Shown here piece by piece: positions 31,751 through 39,409 of a stretch of DNA of 64,000 bases; within the stretch, counting starts at the first letter, position 1; each line of letters opens with the position of its first letter. Source of the DNA: Segniliparus rugosus ATCC BAA-974. Lineage in GTDB: Bacteria > Actinomycetota > Actinomycetes > Mycobacteriales > Mycobacteriaceae. The position numbers and the translations under genes were made by a program. The DNA lies in assembly GCF_000185725.2 (NCBI RefSeq), contig NZ_KI391953.1, positions 1,604,750 through 1,668,749 of the forward strand. The letters are read 5' to 3'. Under the pieces are notes generated by a model. It did not search any database. It saw only the letters and a program-made list of their open reading frames with translations, and had not been told where the DNA came from.

Positions 31751-32190
31751 GGCCCGACTCCTTCGTCGGACTGAGGGTCGTGGGCGAGGTCGGCGCGCAG
31801 GGCTGCCAGCGTGATGTTGCCGAACGCCGCGAGGAGGAGCGCTTCCGCGCTGTCGAAGGACTCCGCGAGCTTGGTTTGGACGGCCCTGGCCGCCATGCAG
31901 GGGTGGTCGGGCTCGTCGCGGATCATCGTGAACATATTTGGCGAGCCGACTGCCCGGTAGACGTCGAAGAGGGTCAGCTTCTCAAGGCTCCGGGCGAGCG
32001 TCCAGCCGCCGCCGTGGCCCTTGGCCGACGCGACGAGCCCGTGCTCGCGCAAGCCCGCCATCGTGCGCCGCACCACCACGGCGTTGGTGCCGAGGTGGGC
32101 GGCGATCCGCTCCGAGGTCATCGGCTCTTCCTTGCTGGCAAGGTGCAGCAGGGTGTGCAATGCCCGAGGCAGTTGCCCGTTCGGTTTCAT
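31747..32190 (-). CDS. Rrf2 family transcriptional regulator
   Basis: The 147-residue protein starts MKPNGQLPRALHTLLHLA and has the Rrf2 winged-helix segment SERIAAHLGTNAVVVRRTMAGLREHGLV (18-45), followed by the KGHGGGWTLARSL wing. Only one Cys is present (HPCMAARAV), so the Fe-S ligands of IscR/NsrR are missing. It is closer to the YwnA-type or cysteine-regulator-type branch. It is divergent from metB with only 55 bp between starts. A palindrome overlaps its own -10 box and lies next to the metB -35 region, suggesting autoregulation and control of metB. Confidence 0.85.
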   Translation of the reverse strand: MKPNGQLPRALHTLLHLASKEEPMTSERIAAHLGTNAVVVRRTMAGLREHGLVASAKGHGGGWTLARSLEKLTLFDVYRAVGSPNMFTMIRDEPDHPCMAARAVQTKLAESFDSAEALLLAAFGNITLAALRADLAHDPQSDEGVGP

Positions 32191-32207
32191 GTAACTAATT
32201 CTATTAC
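32191..32207. promoter_or_regulatory. Putative Rrf2 operator
   Basis: The 17-bp site GTAACTAATTCTATTAC has GTAA/TTAC arms and an AT-rich centre in an otherwise GC-rich region. It touches the Rrf2 start codon and covers that gene's likely leaderless -10 (TAGAAT on the minus strand). It ends three bases before the putative metB -35. Confidence 0.5.
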
Positions 32208-32210
32208 GAA

Positions 32211-32238
32211 TTTGGCGGGAAGCCGGCCCGGCTAGACT
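32211..32238 (+). promoter_or_regulatory. metB promoter
   Basis: TTTGGC (32211-32216), a 16-base spacer and TAGACT (32233-32238) stand seven bases before the GTG start, a nearly leaderless arrangement. The Rrf2 palindrome lies immediately upstream. Confidence 0.4.
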
Positions 32239-32245
32239 CTTCGGG

Positions 32246-33406
32246 GTGAGCGCACAGGATTTCTCCAAGCAAGGCTTTTCCACCCGAGTGATCCACCCCG
32301 ACCACGAGCTGGACCCCGCGTTCGGCGCGGTGAACGCGCCGATCTACGCGACCTCCACATTCGCGCAGGACGGCGTGGGCGGGCTGAAGGGCGGCTACGA
32401 GTACTCGCGCAGCGCCAACCCGACCCGCACGGCGCTGGAGAAGACCATCGCGGCGAGCGAGACGGCGCAATACGCCAGGGCGTTCAGCTCGGGGCTGGCG
32501 GCCACCGACGCCGTGCTGCGCGCGTTGGTGAAGCCGGGCGACCACCTGGTCATCCCGCACGACGCGTACGGCGGCACCTTCCGCCTGGTGGACAAGATCT
32601 TGCGGCCCTGGGGAGTCGCGTACTCCATCGCCAAGTCGCACGAGCCGCAAGCCTTCGTCGACCAGATCACCCCTCGGACCAAAGCGGTGTGGGTGGAGAC
32701 TCCGAGCAATCCGCTGCTGTCGGTCACCGACATCGGCGCGCTCGCCGAGGCCGCGCGCGCCGCGCAGGTCGCGCTCCTCGTGGACAACACATTCGCGTCG
32801 CCGTACCTGCAGCGCCCGTTGGAGCTCGGAGCGCGCGCCGTGGTGCACTCGGCGACGAAGTACCTCGGCGGGCATTCCGACGTCATCGGCGGAGCCGTGG
32901 TCACGAACGACTCGGAGCTCGACGCGGCGGTGGGTTTCCTGCAGAACGGTTCCGGCGCGGTGCCGAGCCCGTTCGACGCGTTCTTGATCCGGCGCGGCAT
33001 GCTCACCCTCGGCGTCCGTGTGCGCCGTCAAAGCGAGAGCGCCCTGACGATAGCCCAGTTCCTCGCGGACCATCCCAAAGTCGCCAAGGTGCTCTATCCG
33101 GGCCTTCCGGACGATCCTGGCCACGCCGTTGCGAGCAAGCAGATGCGGGGCGGGTTCGGCGGGATGCTGTCGGTGCGGCTGCGCGGGGGAGAGCAGGCCG
33201 CGCTGGACCTATGCGCCCGCACCAAGGTGTTCACGCTCGGCGAATCGCTCGGCGGCGTGGAGTCGCTCATCGAGCATCCAGGCCGTATGACGCACGCTTC
33301 GGTGGTCGGGTCCGATCTCGAGGTGCCGTCTGATTTGGTGCGGCTTTCGGTCGGTCTTGAGGATGTCGAGGATTTGATCGCGGATTTGGGCCAAGCGCTC
33401 GGTTGA
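32246..33406 (+). CDS. metB: Cystathionine gamma-synthase/lyase-type PLP enzyme
   Basis: The 386-residue Cys/Met metabolism PLP enzyme is the MetB equivalent of M. tuberculosis, where it lies near cbs and greA as here. Signature features are YEYSRSANPTRTALE (51-65), the FSSGLAA loop, VETPSNPLL, DNTFASPYLQ, the PLP lysine K205 in SATKYLGGHSD, and the C-terminal TLGESLGGVESLIEHP. It could run as synthase or lyase. The GTG start at 32246 fits the promoter. The last 150 bp are repeated twice more directly downstream. Confidence 0.93.
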   Translation: MSAQDFSKQGFSTRVIHPDHELDPAFGAVNAPIYATSTFAQDGVGGLKGGYEYSRSANPTRTALEKTIAASETAQYARAFSSGLAATDAVLRALVKPGDHLVIPHDAYGGTFRLVDKILRPWGVAYSIAKSHEPQAFVDQITPRTKAVWVETPSNPLLSVTDIGALAEAARAAQVALLVDNTFASPYLQRPLELGARAVVHSATKYLGGHSDVIGGAVVTNDSELDAAVGFLQNGSGAVPSPFDAFLIRRGMLTLGVRVRRQSESALTIAQFLADHPKVAKVLYPGLPDDPGHAVASKQMRGGFGGMLSVRLRGGEQAALDLCARTKVFTLGESLGGVESLIEHPGRMTHASVVGSDLEVPSDLVRLSVGLEDVEDLIADLGQALG

Positions 33407-33705
33407 TGGGTGGAGTCGCTCATCGAGCATCCAGGCCGTATGACGCACGCTTCGGTGGTCGGGTCTGATCTTGAGGTGCCGTCTGATTTGGTGCGGCTTT
33501 CGGTCGGTCTTGAGGATGTCGAGGATCTGGTCGCGGATTTGGGCCAAGCGCTCGGTTGATGGGTGGAGTCGCTCATCGAGGCGGTGTTTCTGGCCGTATG
33601 ACGCACGCTTCGGTGGTTGGGTCTGATCTTGAGGTGCCGTCTGATCTGGTGCGGCTTTCGGTCGGTCTTGGGGATGTCGAGGATTGGGGCCAAGCGCTCG
33701 GCTAA
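33257..33705 (+). repeat. Three tandem copies of the metB 3' end (153-bp period)
   Basis: Unit 1 (33257-33406) is the end of metB including its TGA. Unit 2 (33410-33559) starts exactly 153 bp later and is nearly identical, still encoding the same 50 residues to a TGA, with mostly silent changes. Unit 3 (33563-33705) is diverged, with a 5-base insertion near 33580 and a deletion near 33686, and ends in TAA. The period is 51 codons, so frame is kept between units 1 and 2. The DUF488 stop overlaps the end of unit 3. Confidence 0.95.
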
Positions 33706-34067
33706 TCCGCTTCGAGCACGTCCCGAAGCACCGCGAGGTGGCTGGTCTCGATCTGCTTCGCCGCAGTGAGCAGGGTGACAGGGCCGTGCTGGAGCAGCCC
33801 TCGGATTTCGTCCAGCGCGGCGGTGCGGTCCGGCAGCGCAAGCTCGGCGCGGTACCGCGCGGCGAATTCGGCGAACGATCCGGGGTTGCTGTGGTACCAC
33901 TGGCGGAGTTCTTGGGTCGGGGTGATTTCTTTCGCCCACCGGTCGAAGCCCGCTTGGTCTTTTTTCACCCCGCGCGGCCAGAGCCGGTCGGCGAGGACGG
34001 ACGTGCCCCGCCGCAGGCTGTGGTCGTCGTAGACGCGCAGGAGGCGCAGCGGCTGTTCCTCAGGCAT
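33702..34067 (-). CDS. DUF488 family protein
   Basis: The 121-residue protein has the whole DUF488 pattern: DRLWPRGVKKDQAGFDRWAKEITPTQELRQWY (27-58), then FAEFAARYRAEL and a final VTLLTAAKQIETSHLAVLRDVL. The family is widespread and uncharacterised. Its TAG stop overlaps the last bases of the decayed metB 3' copy, so the repeat has grown right up to this gene. The start is ATG 34067. Confidence 0.88.
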   Translation of the reverse strand: MPEEQPLRLLRVYDDHSLRRGTSVLADRLWPRGVKKDQAGFDRWAKEITPTQELRQWYHSNPGSFAEFAARYRAELALPDRTAALDEIRGLLQHGPVTLLTAAKQIETSHLAVLRDVLEAD

Positions 34068-34128
34068 GCGAGCAGTTTAGAGCGGCCGAGGGGGAAAGCG
34101 CGTCCCGGCGCTCGGGCTGCGGCGTGGC

Positions 34129-34620
34129 TTAGCCGTGGTAGGGCTCGGCGGACACGAGGGTCACCTTCACCACCGCGCCGTTGGGCACGGTGTATTCCCT
34201 GGTCTCGCCGACCTTCGCGTCGAGCAGCGCGCCGCCGAGCGGGGAATTGGGGGAGTAGACCTCGAGCTTGCCGCTCTGGGCCCCTTCTTCGCGGGTGGCG
34301 ATGAGGAAGGTCTCGGTGTCGTTCTTGTCCCCGTCGTAGTACACCGTCACCACGGAGCCGGGAAGGGCGACGCCGGACTGCGTCGGCGCGGCTCCGACCT
34401 TGGCGGTCGCCAAGAGGTCCTGCAGCTGCCGGATGCGAGCTTCCTGCTGGCCCTGCTCCTCGCGAGCGGCGTGGTAGCCGCCGTTCTCCTTCAGGTCGCC
34501 CTCTTCGCGCCGCTCGTTGATCTCGGCGGCCAAAGCGGGCCGGTTCGCGATCAGCGTGTCGAGCTCGACCTTCAACCGGTCGTGCGCCTCCTGGGTCAGC
34601 CAGGTCACGTTCTCAGTCAT
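34129..34620 (-). CDS. greA: Transcription elongation factor GreA
   Basis: The 163-residue factor stimulates transcript cleavage by backtracked RNA polymerase. The N-terminal coiled coil carries the acidic tip and the segment [28 protein letters not shown] (38-65). The C-terminal FKBP-like domain contains [18 protein letters not shown]. The start [16 protein letters not shown] at 34620 matches mycobacterial GreA, and the frame upstream is non-coding. It is divergent from mca, as Rv1080c is from Rv1082. Confidence 0.96.
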   Translation of the reverse strand: MTENVTWLTQEAHDRLKVELDTLIANRPALAAEINERREEGDLKENGGYHAAREEQGQQEARIRQLQDLLATAKVGAAPTQSGVALPGSVVTVYYDGDKNDTETFLIATREEGAQSGKLEVYSPNSPLGGALLDAKVGETREYTVPNGAVVKVTLVSAEPYHG

Positions 34621-34995
34621 CGTCTTTCGTCCTCTACTTCTTCGATTGGGGCTTCTTGTCCGCTCGCACCGGGCGGAAGAGCCGCTGCTCGGAGCGCTGC
34701 ACGGCCGCAACGGGCCGCAAGCCGGACCAGGGCTGGCTGCCACTGGCGGGACGCTTCCCTCAGCGTTCGCTGCTGTGGGAGAGGGCTGCCGTCCGCTCAC
34801 CGCGTCAGTGCCGCGTTCGCCGGCGGGTTCGGATGTTCGTCCAGTCGCCAGCTGCTCGGCGTAACGGGTGTCTTGCCTTCACCAAGCATTACGCGCCGTG
34901 GACTCCACGGCGCGCGTCGGTCTAGAATACCACGTTGTGCCGTTCGCTAACACAAAGACGACGACTGTGAGCCAGATCAGATCGGGTTGGACCGC
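34621..34995. other. greA-mca divergent intergenic region with a palindrome
   Basis: 375 bp without a supported gene. A perfect 10-bp inverted repeat (CGCGCCGTGG at 34892-34901 and its complement at 34905-34914, 3-base loop) stands just upstream of a TAGAAT -10-like box at 34923-34928 that could serve mca. The hairpin could be an operator or the end of an upstream transcript. The greA promoter should lie near 34625-34680. Confidence 0.4.
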
Positions 34996-35862
34996 ATGAG
35001 CGGATTCCGGTTGATGGCGGTTCACGCGCATCCCGACGACGAATCGAGCAAAGGGGCGGCCACCACGGCGCGGTACGCGGCGGAGGGCAACGAAGTGCTG
35101 GTGGTGACGCTGACCGGCGGGGAGCGCGGGGACGTGCTCAATCCCGCGCTGGACACTCCCGCCGTGAAGGCGAACCTGCCCGCGATCCGCCGCGAGGAGA
35201 TGGCCGAGGCGGCGCGCATTCTCGGCGTGTCCCACCGATGGCTCGGCTATGTGGACTCGGGCTTCCCGGAGGGCGATCCCCCGCCCCCGTTGCCCGAAGG
35301 GTCGTTCGCGGCGGTGCCGGTCGAAGAGCCGCTGCGCGACCTGGTCTCGGTGGTCCGCGAGTTCCGCCCGCACGTCATGACCACGTACGACGAGAAGGGC
35401 GGCTACCCGCACCCGGACCATATCCGCTGCCACGAGGTGGCCATGGCGGCGTTCGAGGCCGCCGCCGACCCGGAGCGCTTCCCCGAAGCCGGGGCGGCTT
35501 GGACGGTCAGCAAGATCTATTACGACCACGCGTTTATCCGCAAACGGCTGGTGCAGTTCCACGAGTTGCTCCTCGAGCGGGACGGGGAGAGCCCGTACAC
35601 GAAGCTCTTGGAGAACTTCCCGGCGGGTGAGGACAAGTCGCACCGGGTCACCACGAGCGTGGAGTGCGCGGCGTACTTCCCCCAGCGCGAGGCAGCTCTT
35701 TTGGCGCACCGCTCGCAGGTCGACCCGAACGGGTACTTTTTCGCCGTGCCGGTCGCGCTGCAGCAGCAGCACTGGCCGACGGAAGAGTTCGAGCTGGCGC
35801 GCTCCCGTGTGCCGACGAACCAGCCCGAGAACGACCTTTTCGCAGGATTGAGGCAAGTATGA
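34996..35862 (+). CDS. mca: Mycothiol S-conjugate amidase
   Basis: The 288-residue zinc amidase cleaves mycothiol conjugates of electrophiles, releasing mercapturic acids. The PIG-L/LmbE fold motifs are [13 protein letters not shown] (8-20) with H12 and D15, and [11 protein letters not shown] (136-146) with H141. The SSKGAAT stretch and the length distinguish Mca from the deacetylase MshB. It implies the host makes mycothiol. ATG 34996 is preferred over GTG/TTG options upstream. The next gene overlaps by 4 bp (ATGA), like Rv1082-Rv1083. Confidence 0.95.
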   Translation: MSGFRLMAVHAHPDDESSKGAATTARYAAEGNEVLVVTLTGGERGDVLNPALDTPAVKANLPAIRREEMAEAARILGVSHRWLGYVDSGFPEGDPPPPLPEGSFAAVPVEEPLRDLVSVVREFRPHVMTTYDEKGGYPHPDHIRCHEVAMAAFEAAADPERFPEAGAAWTVSKIYYDHAFIRKRLVQFHELLLERDGESPYTKLLENFPAGEDKSHRVTTSVECAAYFPQREAALLAHRSQVDPNGYFFAVPVALQQQHWPTEEFELARSRVPTNQPENDLFAGLRQV

Positions 35863-36083
35863 CGACAGATTTGGTGTTCCAGCTGCTGGCAGTGGGCCCG
35901 CCGGGCCCGGAGCAGGGCAAGGGCTCCCCGTGGGGCGTGGTGATCACGCTGTTCCTGGTGATCGCCGTGTTCCTCCTCGGCTGGTCGATGCAGAAGCATC
36001 TGAAGAAACTCCCGAAGAGCTTCGACGATCCGGAGGCGGGGGAGCAAGACGAGGCCGAAGAGGGCCAAAAACCTGGCCGTTGA
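35859..36083 (+). CDS. Small single-helix membrane protein, Rv1083-like
   Basis: The 74-residue protein has one transmembrane helix (about 24-43, [20 protein letters not shown]) and a charged C-terminal tail rich in Glu, Asp and Lys. Its start overlaps the mca stop (ATGA), so translation is coupled. Conserved next to mca in mycobacteria. Function is unknown. It is convergent with the hemolysin III gene, 3 bp apart. Confidence 0.8.
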   Translation: MTTDLVFQLLAVGPPGPEQGKGSPWGVVITLFLVIAVFLLGWSMQKHLKKLPKSFDDPEAGEQDEAEEGQKPGR

Positions 36084-36086
36084 GCG

Positions 36087-36791
36087 TCAAGCGCTCGCGA
36101 CGACGGCGAACCAGATGGCGATGTGGTGGCAGACCGCCGCGACCACTGTCGCGGCGTGGAAGAACTCGTGATGGCCGAACGTCCTCGGCCACGGGTTCGG
36201 CCATTTCGTCGCGTAGAGGACCGCGCCGACGCTGTAGAGCGCCCCGCCGACCGCGAGGAGCACGACCGGGGTCACCCCGCCCCCGGCGAGGATCTCCGGC
36301 AGCATGAACAGCGAGATCCAGCCCAGGACGAGGTACAGGACGACGCCGAGCCATCGCGTGGAGTGCGGGAAGCAGACCTTGAGCACCACTCCGGCGAGCG
36401 CCCCGATCCACACCACGGACAAGATCCAGCGGTAGGTCTCGGGTTTGAGGAGCAGATAACAGAACGGCGTGTAGGTGCCCGCGATGAACAGGAAGATCAT
36501 CGAGTGGTCGAGCCGTTTCATCAAGCCTCGGGACTGGGCGTTCTGCCACTGCGTCCGGTGGTAGAAGGCGCTCACGCCGAACATCGCGCACACGGTGAGC
36601 GAGTACACGGCGGTGGCCCCAACGGCCCTCGGCCCTGCGTAGCCGCCCGCGAAACTCACCAGGGTGATGCCGCAGACCACCGAGATCAGGCAGGCCCACG
36701 CGTGGATCCAGCCGCGCATCCGGGGTTTGAGCGGGGCAGGCGGTTCCGACGGTGCGCAGAAGTCCCACTCGGTCAGCGTGCTCGTCGTCAT
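36087..36791 (-). CDS. Hemolysin III family membrane protein
   Basis: The 234-residue protein of the HlyIII/PAQR family has seven predicted transmembrane helices. Family motifs with putative metal-binding residues are seen: SAFYHRTQW (about 79-87), LDHSMIFLFIAGTYTPF (101-117) and GHHEFFHAATVVAAVCHH near the C-terminus. The start MTTSTLTEW at 36791 has AAGGAA upstream. It is the equivalent of Rv1085c. In M. tuberculosis the next gene is Rv1086, whereas here about 7.5 kb of accessory DNA intervene. Confidence 0.9.
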   Translation of the reverse strand: MTTSTLTEWDFCAPSEPPAPLKPRMRGWIHAWACLISVVCGITLVSFAGGYAGPRAVGATAVYSLTVCAMFGVSAFYHRTQWQNAQSRGLMKRLDHSMIFLFIAGTYTPFCYLLLKPETYRWILSVVWIGALAGVVLKVCFPHSTRWLGVVLYLVLGWISLFMLPEILAGGGVTPVVLLAVGGALYSVGAVLYATKWPNPWPRTFGHHEFFHAATVVAAVCHHIAIWFAVVASA

Positions 36792-36873
36792 GTCGTTCCT
36801 TCCGCCATACGCCATGGCAGCGTCGGTATCAGAACATCATGGTAACGCCGCGAGCCCGGATGCGGGGAATGCG

Positions 36874-37227
36874 TCACTGTTGGGCCTCCCGGACCGCGCG
36901 CTCCAACGCTTGGAGCGCGGAAGGGGGCAGGTCGGCGGGCCGGCCGGCCTCCAGCTCGGCCGGGGCTTCGTCGACGACCGGGCCCGGCGCTGGCAGCCCG
37001 GGATCCGCGCCGGGCGCGGGGTTGGTGTGCCGGAGGGCGACGTGGGCCGCGCTGCCGTAACCGAGGCCGAGCAGGACGATGATCAGCTGCTCCCATAGTT
37101 TGGCGTGCGGGATGGCGATGCCGTAGGCGATGATCAGGGCGCTGCCCGCCTGCCAGAGGTGGTAGATCGTGACGCGGACGTTGTAACTGAGCGGATGCAG
37201 CTTGATGTTCACGACGTGGATGTTCAT
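36874..37227 (-). CDS. Holin-like phage membrane protein
   Basis: The 117-residue protein has two predicted transmembrane helices (about 24-42 and 47-66, LWQAGSALIIAYGIAIP and LWEQLIIVLLGLGYGSAA) and a Pro/Ala-rich charged tail. Its ATG overlaps the stop of the lysin gene (ATGA), and AGGAGG precedes it. Position directly after an endolysin, size and topology fit a holin that lets the lysin reach the wall. Sequence alone does not prove this. Confidence 0.6.
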   Translation of the reverse strand: MNIHVVNIKLHPLSYNVRVTIYHLWQAGSALIIAYGIAIPHAKLWEQLIIVLLGLGYGSAAHVALRHTNPAPGADPGLPAPGPVVDEAPAELEAGRPADLPPSALQALERAVREAQQ

Positions 37228-38021
37228 GGCTCGTCCTCCTGAAGGAGCTGGGTCAGCGCGGCGCTGATCGCTTCGACGGCCCGGTCGTGGTCTGCCCTCA
37301 GCTCGGCAAGGAAGGCCACGACGGATTTGTGGCCGAGCTGGGGCCAGCCGCCGCCGTCCGGCCCCACGAGCTGTTCCCACGCGAGCCTCGGGTAGTCCGG
37401 CGGCTGCTCCGGCGGGAGGGGCGCGACCTCGGCGGGAGCCCCCCACTGCCCGTAGTCGTCGGCGAGGGCTTCGTCGACGCCGCATTGCACGCCGCCGACG
37501 TCGACGAACCCGATCCGTTGGTGGAGCTGCCGTCCGACGAGCCGGTTCGTCCCCGACCACGCTTCGGTCTGCCAGAACCAGTTGGCGAGCCCCGCCTGCT
37601 TCGCCCGCGAGAGCGGCCAGTACCCGCCGTAGATGCCGACTCGGTCGAAGCCGACCACGCTCGCCGCGCCCCGGAGGTAGTCGTTGATGGCTTCTTGCTG
37701 CTCGGGTGTGGCGTCGAAGTCGCAGCAGAAGTAGACGGGCCGGTCCTGAGGGCCGTTGAGCCTGGCGATGTGCTGTTTCGCGGCCTGCGCGTCGAGCACT
37801 CCGGCCTGGTAGCCCCCGAGCATGCGATCGGCGGTCGTCTCCCAGCAGGTGACGATTTCGATCCCGTGCGCGCGCAGGTCGGCGGCCTCGTCGGCAGTGA
37901 GCTGCTTGCCGGGGAGCGAGGGCCCGCCGTCGGTGAGGTAGCGGACGGCGAATTGGTAACCGGCTTCTTTGATGGCTTTGCCGCCAGGCCGGCCCCTGGC
38001 GTAGTCGAGTCCGCGGATCAT
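37224..38021 (-). CDS. Phage-type endolysin with DUF1906 glycoside-hydrolase-like domain
   Basis: The 265-residue protein starts MIRGLDYARGRPGG, the hallmark of the DUF1906 (Rv2525c-like) TIM-barrel domain. It continues with YQFAVRYLTDGGPS, VYFCCDFDATPEQQ, GIYGGYWPLSRA and ANWFWQTEAWSG. The C-terminal 60 residues contain LAWEQLVGPDGGGWPQLG, typical of actinobacteriophage lysins. No signal peptide is present, consistent with holin-dependent release. It is translationally coupled by 4-bp overlaps on both sides. Confidence 0.8.
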   Translation of the reverse strand: MIRGLDYARGRPGGKAIKEAGYQFAVRYLTDGGPSLPGKQLTADEAADLRAHGIEIVTCWETTADRMLGGYQAGVLDAQAAKQHIARLNGPQDRPVYFCCDFDATPEQQEAINDYLRGAASVVGFDRVGIYGGYWPLSRAKQAGLANWFWQTEAWSGTNRLVGRQLHQRIGFVDVGGVQCGVDEALADDYGQWGAPAEVAPLPPEQPPDYPRLAWEQLVGPDGGGWPQLGHKSVVAFLAELRADHDRAVEAISAALTQLLQEDEP

Positions 38022-38611
38022 AGCGCTTCTCGCATTCTGCGCAGGTAGAGAAGACCGGGCGAAGCCGCCGCGGTCTCGGGCTGATTGACGGGTCGCGGCG
38101 CGCGCGCCGACAGCGCTGTCCGCTCGTCGCTCTTGGCGGGGATCAGATGCTGCCATCGGTCAAGGACCTCCCTCGCGTTCGTCGGGATGCGGGGGTTCTC
38201 CTCGCGCGGCAGGTAGACGATGGCGAACGTGTGCGCGTTGGTCTTCGAGTCGGCGGGGCCCCGTTCGACGGCGATCCTCCCGCCGGGCTGCGGCTTGACC
38301 GCGCCCGTCTGGCGCAGCGCGGACTTCAAGCCTTCGCGCAACCCGAGCTTGTCGATATAGAGCCTGCGCACGCCCTGCCAGTCGTCGGCGCAGTCGGGCT
38401 CGTCAGGGGCGGTGAGCAGGACGAGCTGCATGATCGGCTGTCCGTCCCGGTGAAATCGAGGCTCCCCGGTCCCGTAGACGGTGGCCTGCTGGCGCCACCC
38501 GGCGAGAATGGTGCCTTCGAACGAGCTGCCCACTTGAGGGAATTTCGCGGCGGGGGGCGCGCTCTCCTGGTAGTCCACCTCCGCGCTCTGCCAGTCGTCG
38601 TTTGTGCTCAT
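38018..38611 (-). CDS. Phage-type protein, possibly single-strand DNA-binding
   Basis: The 197-residue protein resembles actinophage early proteins, with VGSSFEGTILAGWRQQ, then GTGEPRFHRDGQPIMQLVLLT (a pattern seen in phage replication-associated OB-fold-type proteins). A central basic region and a disordered tail follow. It heads a three-gene unit with lysin and holin, each linked by ATGA overlaps. The DNA-binding role is an inference from resemblance only. Confidence 0.5.
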   Translation of the reverse strand: MSTNDDWQSAEVDYQESAPPAAKFPQVGSSFEGTILAGWRQQATVYGTGEPRFHRDGQPIMQLVLLTAPDEPDCADDWQGVRRLYIDKLGLREGLKSALRQTGAVKPQPGGRIAVERGPADSKTNAHTFAIVYLPREENPRIPTNAREVLDRWQHLIPAKSDERTALSARAPRPVNQPETAAASPGLLYLRRMREAL

Positions 38612-38661
38612 CGTGTCCTGCCTTTCGTTTCTCCTTCAGCCGTCTCGCAGAGGAACAAAGG

Positions 38662-38835
38662 TCATCGGGCCGCGCATTTTCTCCAAGCCTCGACGACCGC
38701 TCGGTGGTATCGGACCTCTTTGCCGAGCCGCCGGCCAGGAGGGCCGGTGCCCCTGGCCCGCATCTGCCGCACCTCCCGGACGGTGATCTTCAGTTCCTCC
38801 GCGAGCTCTTCGCTTGTCATCCAGGGGTCGCACAT
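38662..38835 (-). CDS. Short helix-turn-helix protein, excisionase/AlpA-like
   Basis: This frame encodes 57 residues: MCDPWMTSEELAEELKI, then TVREVRQMRARG and RRLGKEVRYHRAVVEAW. That is the MerR-like winged-helix pattern of Xis/AlpA proteins (select-recognise helix followed by a GKxxRYxxxxVxxW wing). An AAAGGA ribosome site precedes the ATG. It is 50 bp upstream of the phage-type 197-aa gene on the same strand. No integrase gene lies nearby, so it may be a regulator left from a prophage. Confidence 0.7.
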   Translation of the reverse strand: MCDPWMTSEELAEELKITVREVRQMRARGTGPPGRRLGKEVRYHRAVVEAWRKCAAR

Positions 38836-38935
38836 CGTCGTCCTTTCGTTTCCGCGCCGTCGCGTCGCGTGGGCGACGAACTCAAGGCTTCCACGAAACG
38901 GCAGTATTTTCTCAATCTCTCACGCATTGCCGAGC

Positions 38936-38966
38936 TGATTTTTGACCAGGGATTGGTCAAAAATCA
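38936..38966. promoter_or_regulatory. Perfect 13-bp inverted repeat, probable phage-type operator
   Basis: TGATTTTTGACCA (38936-38948) and its exact complement (38954-38966) are separated by GGGAT. It lies in the AT-rich 298-bp gap (38836-39133) between the divergent short HTH gene and the Xre-like HTH gene. A second AT palindrome (ATATT..AATAT) is at about 38994-39005. The placement fits a repressor operator controlling both directions. Confidence 0.55.
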
Positions 38967-39133
38967 CGGCATAACGCCAATTAAGCTCCGAGTATATTTT
39001 GAATATGCAGTGACGACTCTCACAGTTGCGTTGTTTCGAATATGACTACAAAAGTGTCAGAATCGAGATAGCTCTCTCGGCGGGCGCGCAGGCGGGTTCG
39101 CCTTGTTCTGCCCTCTCGGATACGTTTGGCCAG

Positions 39134-39409
39134 ATGAGCAGAAATCGGGTGCCGCCCCCGGACGGGCTCGCGCGCCTCATCGCCGAAGAGCTGAAGGCTC
39201 TGCGCTCGCGCCGAGGCTTCACCTTGGACGAGCTCGAACTCGCCTCCGGCGTGTCACGTTCCACGATCTGGCGGATAGAGAACGGGAAGTCGGACCCCAA
39301 CGTCGAACAGATGACACGGCTGTCCCGCGCGTTGGGGCTCGACCTGCCGCGCCTGGTCCAGCGTGTGTTCGACAACTACGTGGAAGAGTCGGGCGGGGGG
39401 TTCGACTAG
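39134..39409 (+). CDS. Xre-family helix-turn-helix repressor-like protein
   Basis: The 91-residue protein has a complete HTH_3 domain: LIAEELKALRSRRGFTLDELELASGVSRSTIWRIENGKSDPNVEQMTRLSRALGLDL occupies about residues 15-71. It is small, like phage or toxin-antitoxin repressors. It is divergent from the phage-type genes and stands beside an AT-rich region with palindromes. Its TAG stop overlaps the stop of the convergent 110-aa gene. Confidence 0.85.
   Translation: MSRNRVPPPDGLARLIAEELKALRSRRGFTLDELELASGVSRSTIWRIENGKSDPNVEQMTRLSRALGLDLPRLVQRVFDNYVEESGGGFD

Noticed and set aside
32246-33559. metB extended by read-through into repeat unit 2
   Set aside because: An in-frame TGA ends unit 1, and nothing in the context suggests recoding.
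33257-33705. CRISPR-like or integron-like array
   Set aside because: The units are 153-bp copies of the metB end with no spacers, no short palindromic repeats and no associated genes.
38602-39045. Plus-strand open frame across the AT-rich operator region
   Set aside because: Half of it is antisense to the AlpA-like gene and the rest is promoter-like DNA. No ribosome site.
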